Of a DNA stretch of 34,602 nucleotides, positions 25,111 to 32,325 are shown one piece after another. Position 1 is the first letter of the stretch, and the number at the start of each line of letters is the position of its first letter. The DNA is from an uncultured Acidobacteriia bacterium (GTDB lineage Bacteria > Acidobacteriota > Terriglobia > Bryobacterales > Bryobacteraceae): assembly GCA_903929755.1 (NCBI GenBank), contig CAIYVZ010000077.1, positions 1-34,602 of the forward strand, given 5' to 3'. The notes beneath the pieces are model-generated. The model searched no databases and was not told the DNA's origin. It saw nothing but the letters and a program-made list of their open reading frames with translations. The position numbers and the translations under genes are program-made.

Positions 25111-26952
25111 TTAGTTCGCCAGGCGCTCGACGGCTTCGCGGAGTTCTTCCGGGGTGGCGGAACCATCGAGCGGAGGCCCGACTTTCACGCGTACCGTGGG
25201 GCGCCAGACTCTGTCCCAACTCTTGAGCAACGCGCCGCCCTTGCAACTGAGGGGGTGGCCCCACAGGCCCTCAATGTGAATGGGGAAGATGGGCGTGCCG
25301 GGCACGGCCATCCGCTCAAAGCCACGTTCGAACTTCTGTAAATCGCCGGTGCGGGTGATTTGGCCTTCCGGGAACATGGCGACTAACTGGCCGGCTTCGA
25401 TTTCCGATTTGGCGAGGCGCAGGGCGCGAATTGTGGGTTTTGGCGAAGAAGCGTCGATGGGGATGGCCAGCAGCCAGTCGAAGATCTGTTTGGCGACCGG
25501 GATATCATAGATGGGCTTCCAGATGATGAAGCGAACGACGCGGGGCGTGCACATACCGACAAAGATGGAGTCGGCGTAGGAGATGTGATTCGCGGTGAGC
25601 AGACCGCCACCGGTGGGCGGGATATGCTGCTGACCTTCGATCTGCACGTCAAAAAAGATCCAGGCGAGGCTGCGCAGCACAAAGCGAATGGTGGCAAGAG
25701 GAATTTCCCGCGCGACGAGGACGGAACTGCCCGCCATGACGACGCCGGTACCGGCGATGATCCAGGCGGCTTTCAGGCCCAGCAGATCATGCAGCAGCCA
25801 GAGGAAGCCGGACGCCAGGATGACGCCGACCATGTTGGCGAAGTTGTTGGTGGCAAGGATGCGGCCGCGTTCCGTTGCCGGCGCCTTTTCCTGTAGCCAG
25901 GCATTGAGCGGGACTACGAACAGGCCACCTGTGAAGCCGACGAGCAAGAGCCAGACGAGTGCGCTGTTGTAGGTCCCGGAAAGGCCAAGACCGAACGTTG
26001 CGAGGCCCATCAGGAGGGCGCCTGCCGGGGCGAGACCGAGTTCCAGATGGTCTCCTGAGACGGTACCGGCGGCCAGGCTACCGGCACCAATACCCAGCGC
26101 GAGCGCGGTTACGAGGAAGCCGATCTGGTTATCAGTAGCGAGCAGGCCTTCTTTGCCCAGCAGCAGAATCGCCATTTGGAGCAGGGCCCCGATGAACCAG
26201 AACCAGGAGATGCCGATTACCGTAAGCGCCTGGATCCGATCTTTCGCCAATTCGCGGGTGCCTTCCACAATTTCGTGAAAGGGGTTCAGGTGAAACGGTT
26301 CGCGGGAGCCGGAAGCGGGGACTTTCTGGATGAAAAGACTGGCCAGGGTCCCGACGATGGCGATGCCGAGCAGCGTGCTGCCCATCAGCACCGGGGCGTC
26401 TTTCCAGGTTGAGTAGAGAAAAGTTCCGAAGCTGGTGCCGATGACAATGGCGATGAAGGTGGTGAGTTCCAGCAGGCCGTTGGCGCGTGAGATACCGCGT
26501 TCGGTGATGGTTTCGGGGAGGAAGCCGTACTTCGCAGGGCTGAAGAAGTTGGCCTGTGTGGCGAGCAGGAAGAGGACGACGAGCAGGAACTCGATCCTGC
26601 CGCTGACCAAGGCTCCGATACCGACCAGCATGGTAATGATTTCGAGGCTTTTGGTGACCTGCAGGACGCGGGATTTCGAATAACGGTCGGCCAGTTGCCC
26701 GGCGTAGCCCGCGAACAGGAGGAAGGGCAGGACAAAGACCGCGCCGGCGAGCGCAAGATAACTGCCGCCGCCAGCCTGACTGGCAGCGCGGACGGCGACC
26801 AGCGACACGATCATCTTGTAGAGATTGTCGTTGAACGCGCCGAGAAATTGCGTCCAGAGAAAGGCCTCAAAGCGGCCATTTGCCAAAAGCGAAAAATAGT
26901 TACCGCTGCGAAGGGAAACTTTGGGCACCGGGGAGAGAGGATCCTGGGACAA
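25111..26952 (-). CDS. Fused MFS lysophospholipid transporter-acyltransferase
   Basis: This is a 613-residue inner-membrane protein. Residues 20-415 are an MFS transporter of the LplT type (FLWTQFLGAFNDNLYKM, with the AGQLADRYSKSR loop). Residues 425-613 are a PlsC-like acyltransferase with the H-x4-D motif NHISYAD (His456, Asp461) and FPEGQITR (527-530). The pair suggests flipping of lysophospholipids into the inner leaflet and re-acylation, as LplT plus Aas do in enterobacteria. Here they form one chain and lack the acyl-ACP synthetase domain of Aas. The start is uncertain: TTG at 26952 is used, a GTG lies 8 codons inside, and no ATG is near. It follows the metalloprotease gene by 18 bases. 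Confidence 0.85.
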   Translation of the reverse strand: MSQDPLSPVPKVSLRSGNYFSLLANGRFEAFLWTQFLGAFNDNLYKMIVSLVAVRAASQAGGGSYLALAGAVFVLPFLLFAGYAGQLADRYSKSRVLQVTKSLEIITMLVGIGALVSGRIEFLLVVLFLLATQANFFSPAKYGFLPETITERGISRANGLLELTTFIAIVIGTSFGTFLYSTWKDAPVLMGSTLLGIAIVGTLASLFIQKVPASGSREPFHLNPFHEIVEGTRELAKDRIQALTVIGISWFWFIGALLQMAILLLGKEGLLATDNQIGFLVTALALGIGAGSLAAGTVSGDHLELGLAPAGALLMGLATFGLGLSGTYNSALVWLLLVGFTGGLFVVPLNAWLQEKAPATERGRILATNNFANMVGVILASGFLWLLHDLLGLKAAWIIAGTGVVMAGSSVLVAREIPLATIRFVLRSLAWIFFDVQIEGQQHIPPTGGGLLTANHISYADSIFVGMCTPRVVRFIIWKPIYDIPVAKQIFDWLLAIPIDASSPKPTIRALRLAKSEIEAGQLVAMFPEGQITRTGDLQKFERGFERMAVPGTPIFPIHIEGLWGHPLSCKGGALLKSWDRVWRPTVRVKVGPPLDGSATPEELREAVERLAN

Positions 26953-26970
26953 AACACCAGTATAAAGGCG

Positions 26971-29538
26971 CTAGTGCGGGGGCGCAGCCAGCCAGTCGCT
27001 AACGCTCTCCCCGATGGGGGCTCCGGGAGGTGCGTCCGGGGGGGCGATGACCTTCATCATCTCGGCGGGGCGCTCCAGGAAACGCCTGATATCGGCGGCC
27101 AGCAGCATGTGCTGCGCCTGCTCGGCTTCGCCGGTTACGGCTTCTGATTTCATGCGCGCAGCCAGCTTCGAGAGTTTTAGCGTGGCGATGGCGCGGACCT
27201 GTGCGTTTGGGGAGCCGGTGGCGAGCCACATGACGCGGTCCACCAGGACTCGCTCTTCCGAACGGCGGACTTCCGCTTCGTAGGGGTTCGAGACGGGAGC
27301 GTCGAAAGTGGCTTTCGTCAGGCGGTCGATGACTTCTTCGAGACCGGGCAGGGTGGGATCGACGGCGTGCTGGGCGACTACCCTGGCGGCGCGAGGGAGT
27401 TCGAGGACGAAGCCAATGGTGACGTCAGAAGCGACGGTGGCGGGGCTAAGGGGATCGAAGCCGTCGCCCGTGGTGCGGGGGAACAATTCACGGTGCCGCC
27501 CGTAGCCGGGGGGACGAGGCGGAATCGACTCCAGAATCTGCTTCGGCACGGTAAGTTCCGAGGGTTTCAGGGTGGCAGACAGGGCGTCGAGGGCCTTGCG
27601 CTGATTGGCGGCTGTTTCCCATTTCACGGGCGTGCGTTTGTCGCCGCGCAAGGCGTAGATGTAGTCGATGCCCCCGACCATGGACGCGGCCGATTCCACG
27701 GTGTAGCGGTGGTACATGTAGATGGGCACCAGGGGTTCTTCGATGGTCGCCATGGGGGCTCCATTGCGGATGGTGTGTTCGCCCAGGCGGTTCAGCGCGG
27801 CGCGGCGAAGCTTCATCAGGCGGTTCAGTTCGTCGGCCTGATTGACTCCGTTTGACCATTGATCGACACGGGGATTGGCGTCGAGGTCCTGATTGGTTTG
27901 ATAGCGGAGGTCTTTCTCCCAGGCTTCATCGAGAATGCGCTGCAGGGCCGGGGTTTCATCGCCCTTTGGCAGCGCGCGATAGCCGTAGTTGATGGCGACT
28001 TTGTCCCAATCGCCGATCTTTGCGGGATAGGCGTGGGTGAGGTCGATGGTGCCGTCTTCGAGAAGTTTTTCCTGGGGGTGGGGATAGTCCATGACGGAGA
28101 TCCAGCCCGCGGTGGAATCGTAGTAGTTGTGGCCGAGGCCGAGGGTGTGGCCTACTTCGTGCGCTGCCAGCTGGCGGATGCGGGCGAGGGCGGTTTCATA
28201 GAGGATGGCTGGCTTTTCATTGCCCAGCGTGTAGGGCGAGAGGAGGCCTTCAAAGATGAGGTAGTCCTGGCGGTCCCGGAGGGAGCCCAGGGTGACGGTG
28301 GCTTTGATGATTTCGCCGGTGCGGGGATCGGTTACGGTGGCGCCGGTGCTCCAGCCTCGAGTAGACCGGTGGACCCAGTTGATCATGTTGTAGCGGATGT
28401 CCATGGGGTCAGCGCCTTCGGGCAGAACCGCAACCTTGAAGGCATTGCGGAAGCCGGCGGCTTCGAAGGCCTGACTCCACCAGCCGGCTCCCGCGAGCAG
28501 TGCCTGGCGGACGTCTTCGGGGGCGCCGGGATCGACCCAGTATTCGATGGGCTTCACGGGGTCGCTGATGGCGGCGATGGGATCCTTCTTTTCGAGACGA
28601 TGGCGGCGGATCAGATGCTTCACCAGGGGCTCTCCGATGGGCACGCTGTAATCGACGTATTCGAGGCCGGTGTAGCCTCCGCGCGGGTCGTCTTCACGCG
28701 TGATGAATTTGTCGTCGGGGAGTTCCACGAAGGAAAAGTGCTCGCGCAGGGTGACAGCGTCGGGCGAGGGCGTCACGGAAGCGACGGTACCGGCGAACAG
28801 ACCACCGCGACCTCCACCTCCGCCCACGACACCGATCTGAGGCGGGCCCTGCGCGGGACCTCCGCCGCCACGACCGCCTCCACCGGCTTCATTGGTGAAA
28901 GTGAGCGTGACCTCAATCTCGCTGTTCTTTGGAAAGGCCTTTGTGCGGGCCATGTAGAAGGCGCTGCGGGTCCGGTCTACGCGGTAGGCGCCAGGACGCA
29001 GGGAATTCCCTGCCCCCAGGTTGTCGCGGAGGAAGAAATCGGTGGCGTCGACCAGGAGTTGGCCACTACTCTCGGCACCCACGCTAAAGCCCCAGAGAAT
29101 CGACTTGGCGAAGGAGTCTTCGACGGACTTGCGTTCGGCTGGATTGGCGCTGGAAGACCGGAAACTGTTGTTGCCCTGCACCAGCATGACGCGGGGACCG
29201 ACGCGCTCGAAATGGACAATTCGGCCGCCGCCTTCCTGACCGCGGTCGAGTCCGATGTCATTTGAACCGAGCCCGGAGGCGAGACCGCCGGCGTAGAGGA
29301 AATCCACGCTGACGCGCGGGATGGCGAGCCAGAGGCTGCCGGTGCGGTCATCCCAATATAGGGGGAAATAGCCGTCGAGTTTCTGCATTCCCGCAGTGCG
29401 GTCTTCCACTGTGGGAACGCGACCCGCCGCGGCTGGCGCAGCGGCGTTCGTCGAGTTCGGGCCGCGTCCGCCCTGTTGTGCATTTAGGGCGAGAACGCCA
29501 GTCAAGAGAATTGCGATTCGGGAAGATACTCGTAACAT
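26971..29538 (-). CDS. Secreted zinc metalloprotease (DUF5117/DUF5118 family)
   Basis: This 855-residue protein has a signal peptide (about 1-20). A DUF5118-like start follows (KLDGYFPLYWDDRTGSLWLA), then a DUF5117 domain (about 80-300), then the catalytic part with the metzincin motif HEVGHTLGLGHN (His460, Glu461, His464, His470). The Met-turn is SVMDYPHP (Met483). It should be an exported Zn endopeptidase; the substrates are unknown. The family is typical of Acidobacteria and Bacteroidetes. A Gly-rich low-complexity insert (about 218-246, GGGGRGGGGPAQG...) interrupts the DUF5117 region and is probably a disordered loop or a slippage-prone repeat. It is probably transcribed together with the MFS-PlsC gene 18 bases downstream. 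Confidence 0.9.
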   Translation of the reverse strand: MLRVSSRIAILLTGVLALNAQQGGRGPNSTNAAAPAAAGRVPTVEDRTAGMQKLDGYFPLYWDDRTGSLWLAIPRVSVDFLYAGGLASGLGSNDIGLDRGQEGGGRIVHFERVGPRVMLVQGNNSFRSSSANPAERKSVEDSFAKSILWGFSVGAESSGQLLVDATDFFLRDNLGAGNSLRPGAYRVDRTRSAFYMARTKAFPKNSEIEVTLTFTNEAGGGGRGGGGPAQGPPQIGVVGGGGGRGGLFAGTVASVTPSPDAVTLREHFSFVELPDDKFITREDDPRGGYTGLEYVDYSVPIGEPLVKHLIRRHRLEKKDPIAAISDPVKPIEYWVDPGAPEDVRQALLAGAGWWSQAFEAAGFRNAFKVAVLPEGADPMDIRYNMINWVHRSTRGWSTGATVTDPRTGEIIKATVTLGSLRDRQDYLIFEGLLSPYTLGNEKPAILYETALARIRQLAAHEVGHTLGLGHNYYDSTAGWISVMDYPHPQEKLLEDGTIDLTHAYPAKIGDWDKVAINYGYRALPKGDETPALQRILDEAWEKDLRYQTNQDLDANPRVDQWSNGVNQADELNRLMKLRRAALNRLGEHTIRNGAPMATIEEPLVPIYMYHRYTVESAASMVGGIDYIYALRGDKRTPVKWETAANQRKALDALSATLKPSELTVPKQILESIPPRPPGYGRHRELFPRTTGDGFDPLSPATVASDVTIGFVLELPRAARVVAQHAVDPTLPGLEEVIDRLTKATFDAPVSNPYEAEVRRSEERVLVDRVMWLATGSPNAQVRAIATLKLSKLAARMKSEAVTGEAEQAQHMLLAADIRRFLERPAEMMKVIAPPDAPPGAPIGESVSDWLAAPPH

Positions 29539-29724
29539 GCAATGCCGCCTTTCACAGGGAACCTTTCTGCGAATTGTAGCGCCTGGCTTCGGCAGCCGCG
29601 CGCGACAAATTCATTTGATATACGACATTCTTCCTAGTAACGTCTTCGTAGCTGCCTCCCAGACCGACCGACGCTGAACTGGAACTGCTTACTATCCGGT
29701 GGAGGCGGGGGGCTTCTAAATTGA

Positions 29725-29895
29725 CAGGAATCGACGCAGCGGCAGCTGGCGGGCGACCTTCTGGAACGGGCTTTTCAGGGGTCGGCGGCGCGGCTGATGC
29801 AGGGCGCGCTATCGGCGCGGCACGCATCGATAGCTGACCTGGCCGAGATCCGGCGGATGCTGACGGAATACGAGAAGGGGAAAGTGTCCCAATGA
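29725..29895 (+). pseudogene. C-terminal remnant of a BlaI/MecI-type repressor
   Basis: Starting after an in-frame TGA at 29722, the frame reads QESTQRQLAGDLLERAFQGS, then AARLMQGALSARHASIADLA, then EIRRMLTEYEKGKVSQ and stop. This matches the C-terminal dimerisation helices of BlaI-family repressors (GDLLDRVFxGSAxxLVxxALxxRxxSxxELxEIRxLL). The DNA-binding winged-helix half is gone. The stop overlaps an ATG (ATGA, 29892-29895) that opens the BlaR1 remnant, preserving the usual blaI-blaR1 arrangement. Confidence 0.7.
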
Positions 29896-30306
29896 CCGCA
29901 CTGCAAAGCTTCGTTGCAAGTTCATTCCCTGTGGCAAGGCCTTGGGATCGGACTGGTGCTCTCGGCCGCACTTGCCTCCCGCGCCCGTTACGCGGCGGCT
30001 TGCGCGAGCGTGCTGGCGGTTGTAGCGGCGTTCGCTGCGACGCTGGCCAGGCCTGACGCAGATGGAGATCGACGGAGCTGTTGCGGGGGCGCTTGCCCTG
30101 CCTGCACGACCTCTGGACACTGCGGGGACACGGCGTCTGCCATGTGTCGGCCATGTGGAGTTCGCGACTGACGGAACTGGGGACGATGGTCGGGATCACG
30201 GGCGCTGTGGCTCGCCGAGGTGATGCTCTTTTATCACCCGGCGGTCTGGTGGATCTCGTCCGTCATCCGTACGGAACGGGAAAACTGCTGCGACGAACTG
30301 GAGTCG
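29892..30306 (+). pseudogene. Frameshifted and deleted BlaR1/M56 sensor protease
   Basis: The ATG opens MTALQSFVASSF and soon shifts frame. From 29914 the next frame reads LQVHSLWQGLGIGLVLSAAL and ARYAAACASVLAVVAAFAATLA, the first membrane helices of M56/BlaR1 sensors. After a stretch with no sensible frame (about 30060-30195), ALWLAEVMLFYHPAVWWISS followed by VIRTERENCCDE appears, the conserved segment just after the HExxH zinc motif of BlaR1. The HExxH itself is missing, so at least one deletion removed the active site. It is not functional. Confidence 0.75.
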
Positions 30307-30456
30307 CACCCGGTTGCCGCGGGTAAGCCCGCCTTCGACGCGTGGCGCTATAAGTACATCGCGGGTGTGGGAACGAACGTGATTGTGGAGTTCGTGGACA
30401 CGACCGGGTCAGGCGACTACCGGATGTCGATGGACCCGAACCCTTCGAAAAAATAG
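30307..30456 (+). pseudogene. Tail fragment resembling acidobacterial GWxTD-domain proteins
   Basis: Directly in frame after the BlaR1 piece, the sequence changes to KPAFDAWRYKYIAGVGTNVI and VEFVDTTGSGDYRMSMDP before a TAG. This resembles the C-terminal W-x-Y-x-x-I-x-G-[IV]-G-x-N-V-x-[IV]-E-F-V-D-P-T-x-[ST]-G-E-Y segment found in GWxTD-domain proteins of this phylum, proteins often encoded near blaI/blaR1 pairs. Only about 45 residues remain. The junction is probably a deletion that fused two neighbouring genes. The family call rests on recall of the motif only. Confidence 0.5.
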
Positions 30457-30459
30457 TTA

Positions 30460-30500
30460 TTGACAGGCCCCGGCCTAAACATGCATTCTGAATGCATATT
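30460..30500 (+). promoter_or_regulatory. Promoter with NsrR-like operator for the globin-reductase-nsrR operon
   Basis: TTGACA at 30460-30465 is a perfect -35 box. The -10 would fall at about 30483-30489. Over that same place lies an 11-1-11 palindrome, 30478-30500, with the core ATGCATT-CTG-AATGCAT and A/T-rich ends. It matches the NsrR consensus (AAGATGCATTT-N-AAATGCATCTT) at 19 of 22 positions, so bound regulator should block polymerase. The operator abuts the globin ATG at 30501 and no Shine-Dalgarno is visible. The transcript may therefore be leaderless or nearly so. Confidence 0.75.
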
Positions 30501-30878
30501 ATGTCTTCCGAGACCACACCTCTTTTTGAACAACTGGGCGGCCAGGCAGCCGTCGAAGCAGCAGTAGATAACTTCTACCGCAAAGTCCTTGTGGACGAAC
30601 GTGTCGCACACTTCTTTGATGATGTGGACATGGAACGCCAGAGGGGCAAGCAGAAGGCCTTTCTGACGATGGCCTTTGGCGGCCCGCATAACTACACTGG
30701 CAAAGATATGCGGACCGGCCATGCGCGACTGGTGGCGATGGGCCTGAACGATTCCCACTTTGACGCCATTGTGGAACTGCTGGGTGCAACGCTGAAGGAT
30801 ATGGGCGTGGCCGATAACCTGATTGGCCAGGTGGCCGCGATTGCGGAATCGACGCGCGCGGACGTTCTGGGGCGCTAA
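30501..30878 (+). CDS. Group I truncated haemoglobin (TrHbN type)
   Basis: This 125-residue protein is a 2-on-2 globin. It has LFEQLGGQAAVEAAVDNFYR with the B9/B10 pair Phe25-Tyr26, FLTMAFGGPHNYTGKDM, and the proximal haem ligand His74 in RTGHARL, followed by HFDAIVELLGATLKDMGV. TrHbN proteins bind O2 and turn nitric oxide into nitrate when supplied with electrons. An ATG three codons upstream lies inside the NsrR-like palindrome, so I use 30501. The stop overlaps the reductase start by one base (TAATG), which suggests the two products are made in fixed ratio. The NO-detoxification role is inferred from the operator, the reductase and nsrR. Confidence 0.88.
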   Translation: MSSETTPLFEQLGGQAAVEAAVDNFYRKVLVDERVAHFFDDVDMERQRGKQKAFLTMAFGGPHNYTGKDMRTGHARLVAMGLNDSHFDAIVELLGATLKDMGVADNLIGQVAAIAESTRADVLGR

Positions 30879-31840
30879 TGTCATCCGTTGCTTATGCAGG
30901 CCGTTCGCTGGAACTGTCCCTGGGGGAGAGCGTCCTCGACGGCCTGCTGCGCAGCGGGATTCCGGTGGCTCACGCGTGTAAGGCCGGGAGTTGCGGCTCC
31001 TGCATGCTGCGCGCGGTGGGCGGTTGTGTGCCCCCCCGGGCACAGGTCGGCCTGAAGGATTCCTGGAAGGCACAAGGCTATTTCCTCTCGTGCGTGTGCG
31101 TTCCCGAGGCTGATATGGAAGTGAGTGAAGCGGGGGCGGATACGCGGGTGACCGCGCGAATTATGGCTGTTGACCACCTGAGCCACGACGTGCTGCGGGT
31201 GCGGCTGCAGCCGGAGAGAAACTTCGATTATCGCGCCGGCCAATACCTGACGCTCATCCGCGACACAGGCCTGGCGCGCAGCTATTCCATTGCCAGCCTG
31301 CCGCATGAGAGCGAGTTGGAACTACATGTCCGACTTATTCCCGGAGGCCGTATGAGTACCTGGCTCTGTGAGCCCGCTAGTGTTGGAGCGCAGGTTCAGT
31401 TGCAGGGGCCAACGGGAGAATGTTTTTACGTGCCGGACCGCGAGGACCAACCGCTGCTGCTGGCGGGCACGGGGACGGGCCTGGCGCCTCTTTGGGGCAT
31501 CATCCAGGATGCCCTTCGGCGGAACCACCGCGGGCCGATCCATTTGTTCCATGGCGCGCTTCGCATGGAGGGTTTATACCTCAGGGAAGCGCTGCGAGCC
31601 CTGGCTGCACGGTATGCCAATTTCACCTATACGGCGGCGGTGCTGGAAGGCACGGAGGAACCGGGTATTTTCATCGCGCCGATTGACGCCGTGATCGCCT
31701 CCAGCCACCCCAAACTGAACGGCTGGCGGGGGTTTATCTGCGGCGACCCAACCCTGGTGCGATCTTTAAAGAGGAAGCTGTTTTTGGCGGGCATTGCGAT
31801 GGGAGATATTTACTCGGACGCGTTCCTGCCATCGGCTTAA
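30878..31840 (+). CDS. 2Fe-2S/FAD/NAD(P) reductase, likely electron donor to the globin
   Basis: This 320-residue soluble protein has three domains. A plant-type ferredoxin comes first (Cys34, Cys39, Cys42 in ACKAGSCGSC, and Cys72). Next is an FAD domain with RSYSIAS (134-140), then an NAD(P) domain with GTGTGLAP (197-204) and a C-terminal CGDP. This is the layout of oxygenase reductases such as phenol hydroxylase or methane monooxygenase component C. No oxygenase is nearby; the gene starts on the last base of the globin gene. It therefore most simply replaces the reductase half of flavohaemoglobin, reducing the globin haem iron after each NO turnover. Flavohaemoglobin itself lacks the 2Fe-2S domain, so this is a different solution. 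Confidence 0.88.
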   Translation: MSSVAYAGRSLELSLGESVLDGLLRSGIPVAHACKAGSCGSCMLRAVGGCVPPRAQVGLKDSWKAQGYFLSCVCVPEADMEVSEAGADTRVTARIMAVDHLSHDVLRVRLQPERNFDYRAGQYLTLIRDTGLARSYSIASLPHESELELHVRLIPGGRMSTWLCEPASVGAQVQLQGPTGECFYVPDREDQPLLLAGTGTGLAPLWGIIQDALRRNHRGPIHLFHGALRMEGLYLREALRALAARYANFTYTAAVLEGTEEPGIFIAPIDAVIASSHPKLNGWRGFICGDPTLVRSLKRKLFLAGIAMGDIYSDAFLPSA

Positions 31841-31859
31841 ATTCCCCGGGACCAGACCG

Positions 31860-32321
31860 ATGCAACTCAGCCTTCACGCCGATTACGCCCTGCGCGTTCT
31901 TCTTTACGCAGGGTCACATCCGGCGGCAACCGTAACGACACGACAGATCAGCGAAGCCTATGGCATCTCGCGCAACCATCTGGTACGGGTGGTGCATACG
32001 CTGAGCGAACAAGGCTACGTAAAGGTGACGCCGGGGCGCTCCGGTGGTCTGAGTCTGGCGAAAGATCCCGGCCAAATCCGGCTCGGGCAGGTGGTCCGGT
32101 ATGCGGAACCAAATCTTCGTCTGGTGGAATGCTTTGACCGGAAGACCAATACGTGTCCCATCATTGACGCTTGCGGCCTGAAAGCGCCGTTACGGAAGGC
32201 CCTGGACGCATTTCTGAATGAGCTGGATCAGTACACGCTTGGCGACTTGCTGAGCGGCGCGCGGGGCGAAGCGATGGCAAGCGCTCTGGTACAACTTAGT
32301 CACACCACGCCTGTACACTAA
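31860..32321 (+). CDS. nsrR: Rrf2-family NO-sensing repressor (NsrR type)
   Basis: This 153-residue protein starts MQLSLHADYALRVLLYAGSH, the classic Rrf2 opening. A winged helix-turn-helix follows (TTRQISEAYGISRNHLVRVV, GRSGGLSLA). The cluster cysteines are Cys91, Cys99 and Cys105 in ECFDRKTNTCPIIDACGLK. Three Cys in this region bind an Fe-S cluster that NO destroys in NsrR, releasing DNA; IscR has a different spacing. The predicted target is the palindrome at 30478-30500, so the regulator would repress its own operon until NO appears. It starts 19 bases after the reductase stop, with GGGA upstream, and ends 4 bases before the M28 peptidase start. Confidence 0.88.
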   Translation: MQLSLHADYALRVLLYAGSHPAATVTTRQISEAYGISRNHLVRVVHTLSEQGYVKVTPGRSGGLSLAKDPGQIRLGQVVRYAEPNLRLVECFDRKTNTCPIIDACGLKAPLRKALDAFLNELDQYTLGDLLSGARGEAMASALVQLSHTTPVH

Positions 32322-32325
32322 CTTC

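Noticed and set aside
29552-30199. 215-codon minus-strand open frame over the decayed region
   Set aside because: It is low-complexity and Arg/Pro/Ser-rich. The plus strand here carries clear BlaI and BlaR1 similarity, so the minus frame is probably chance.
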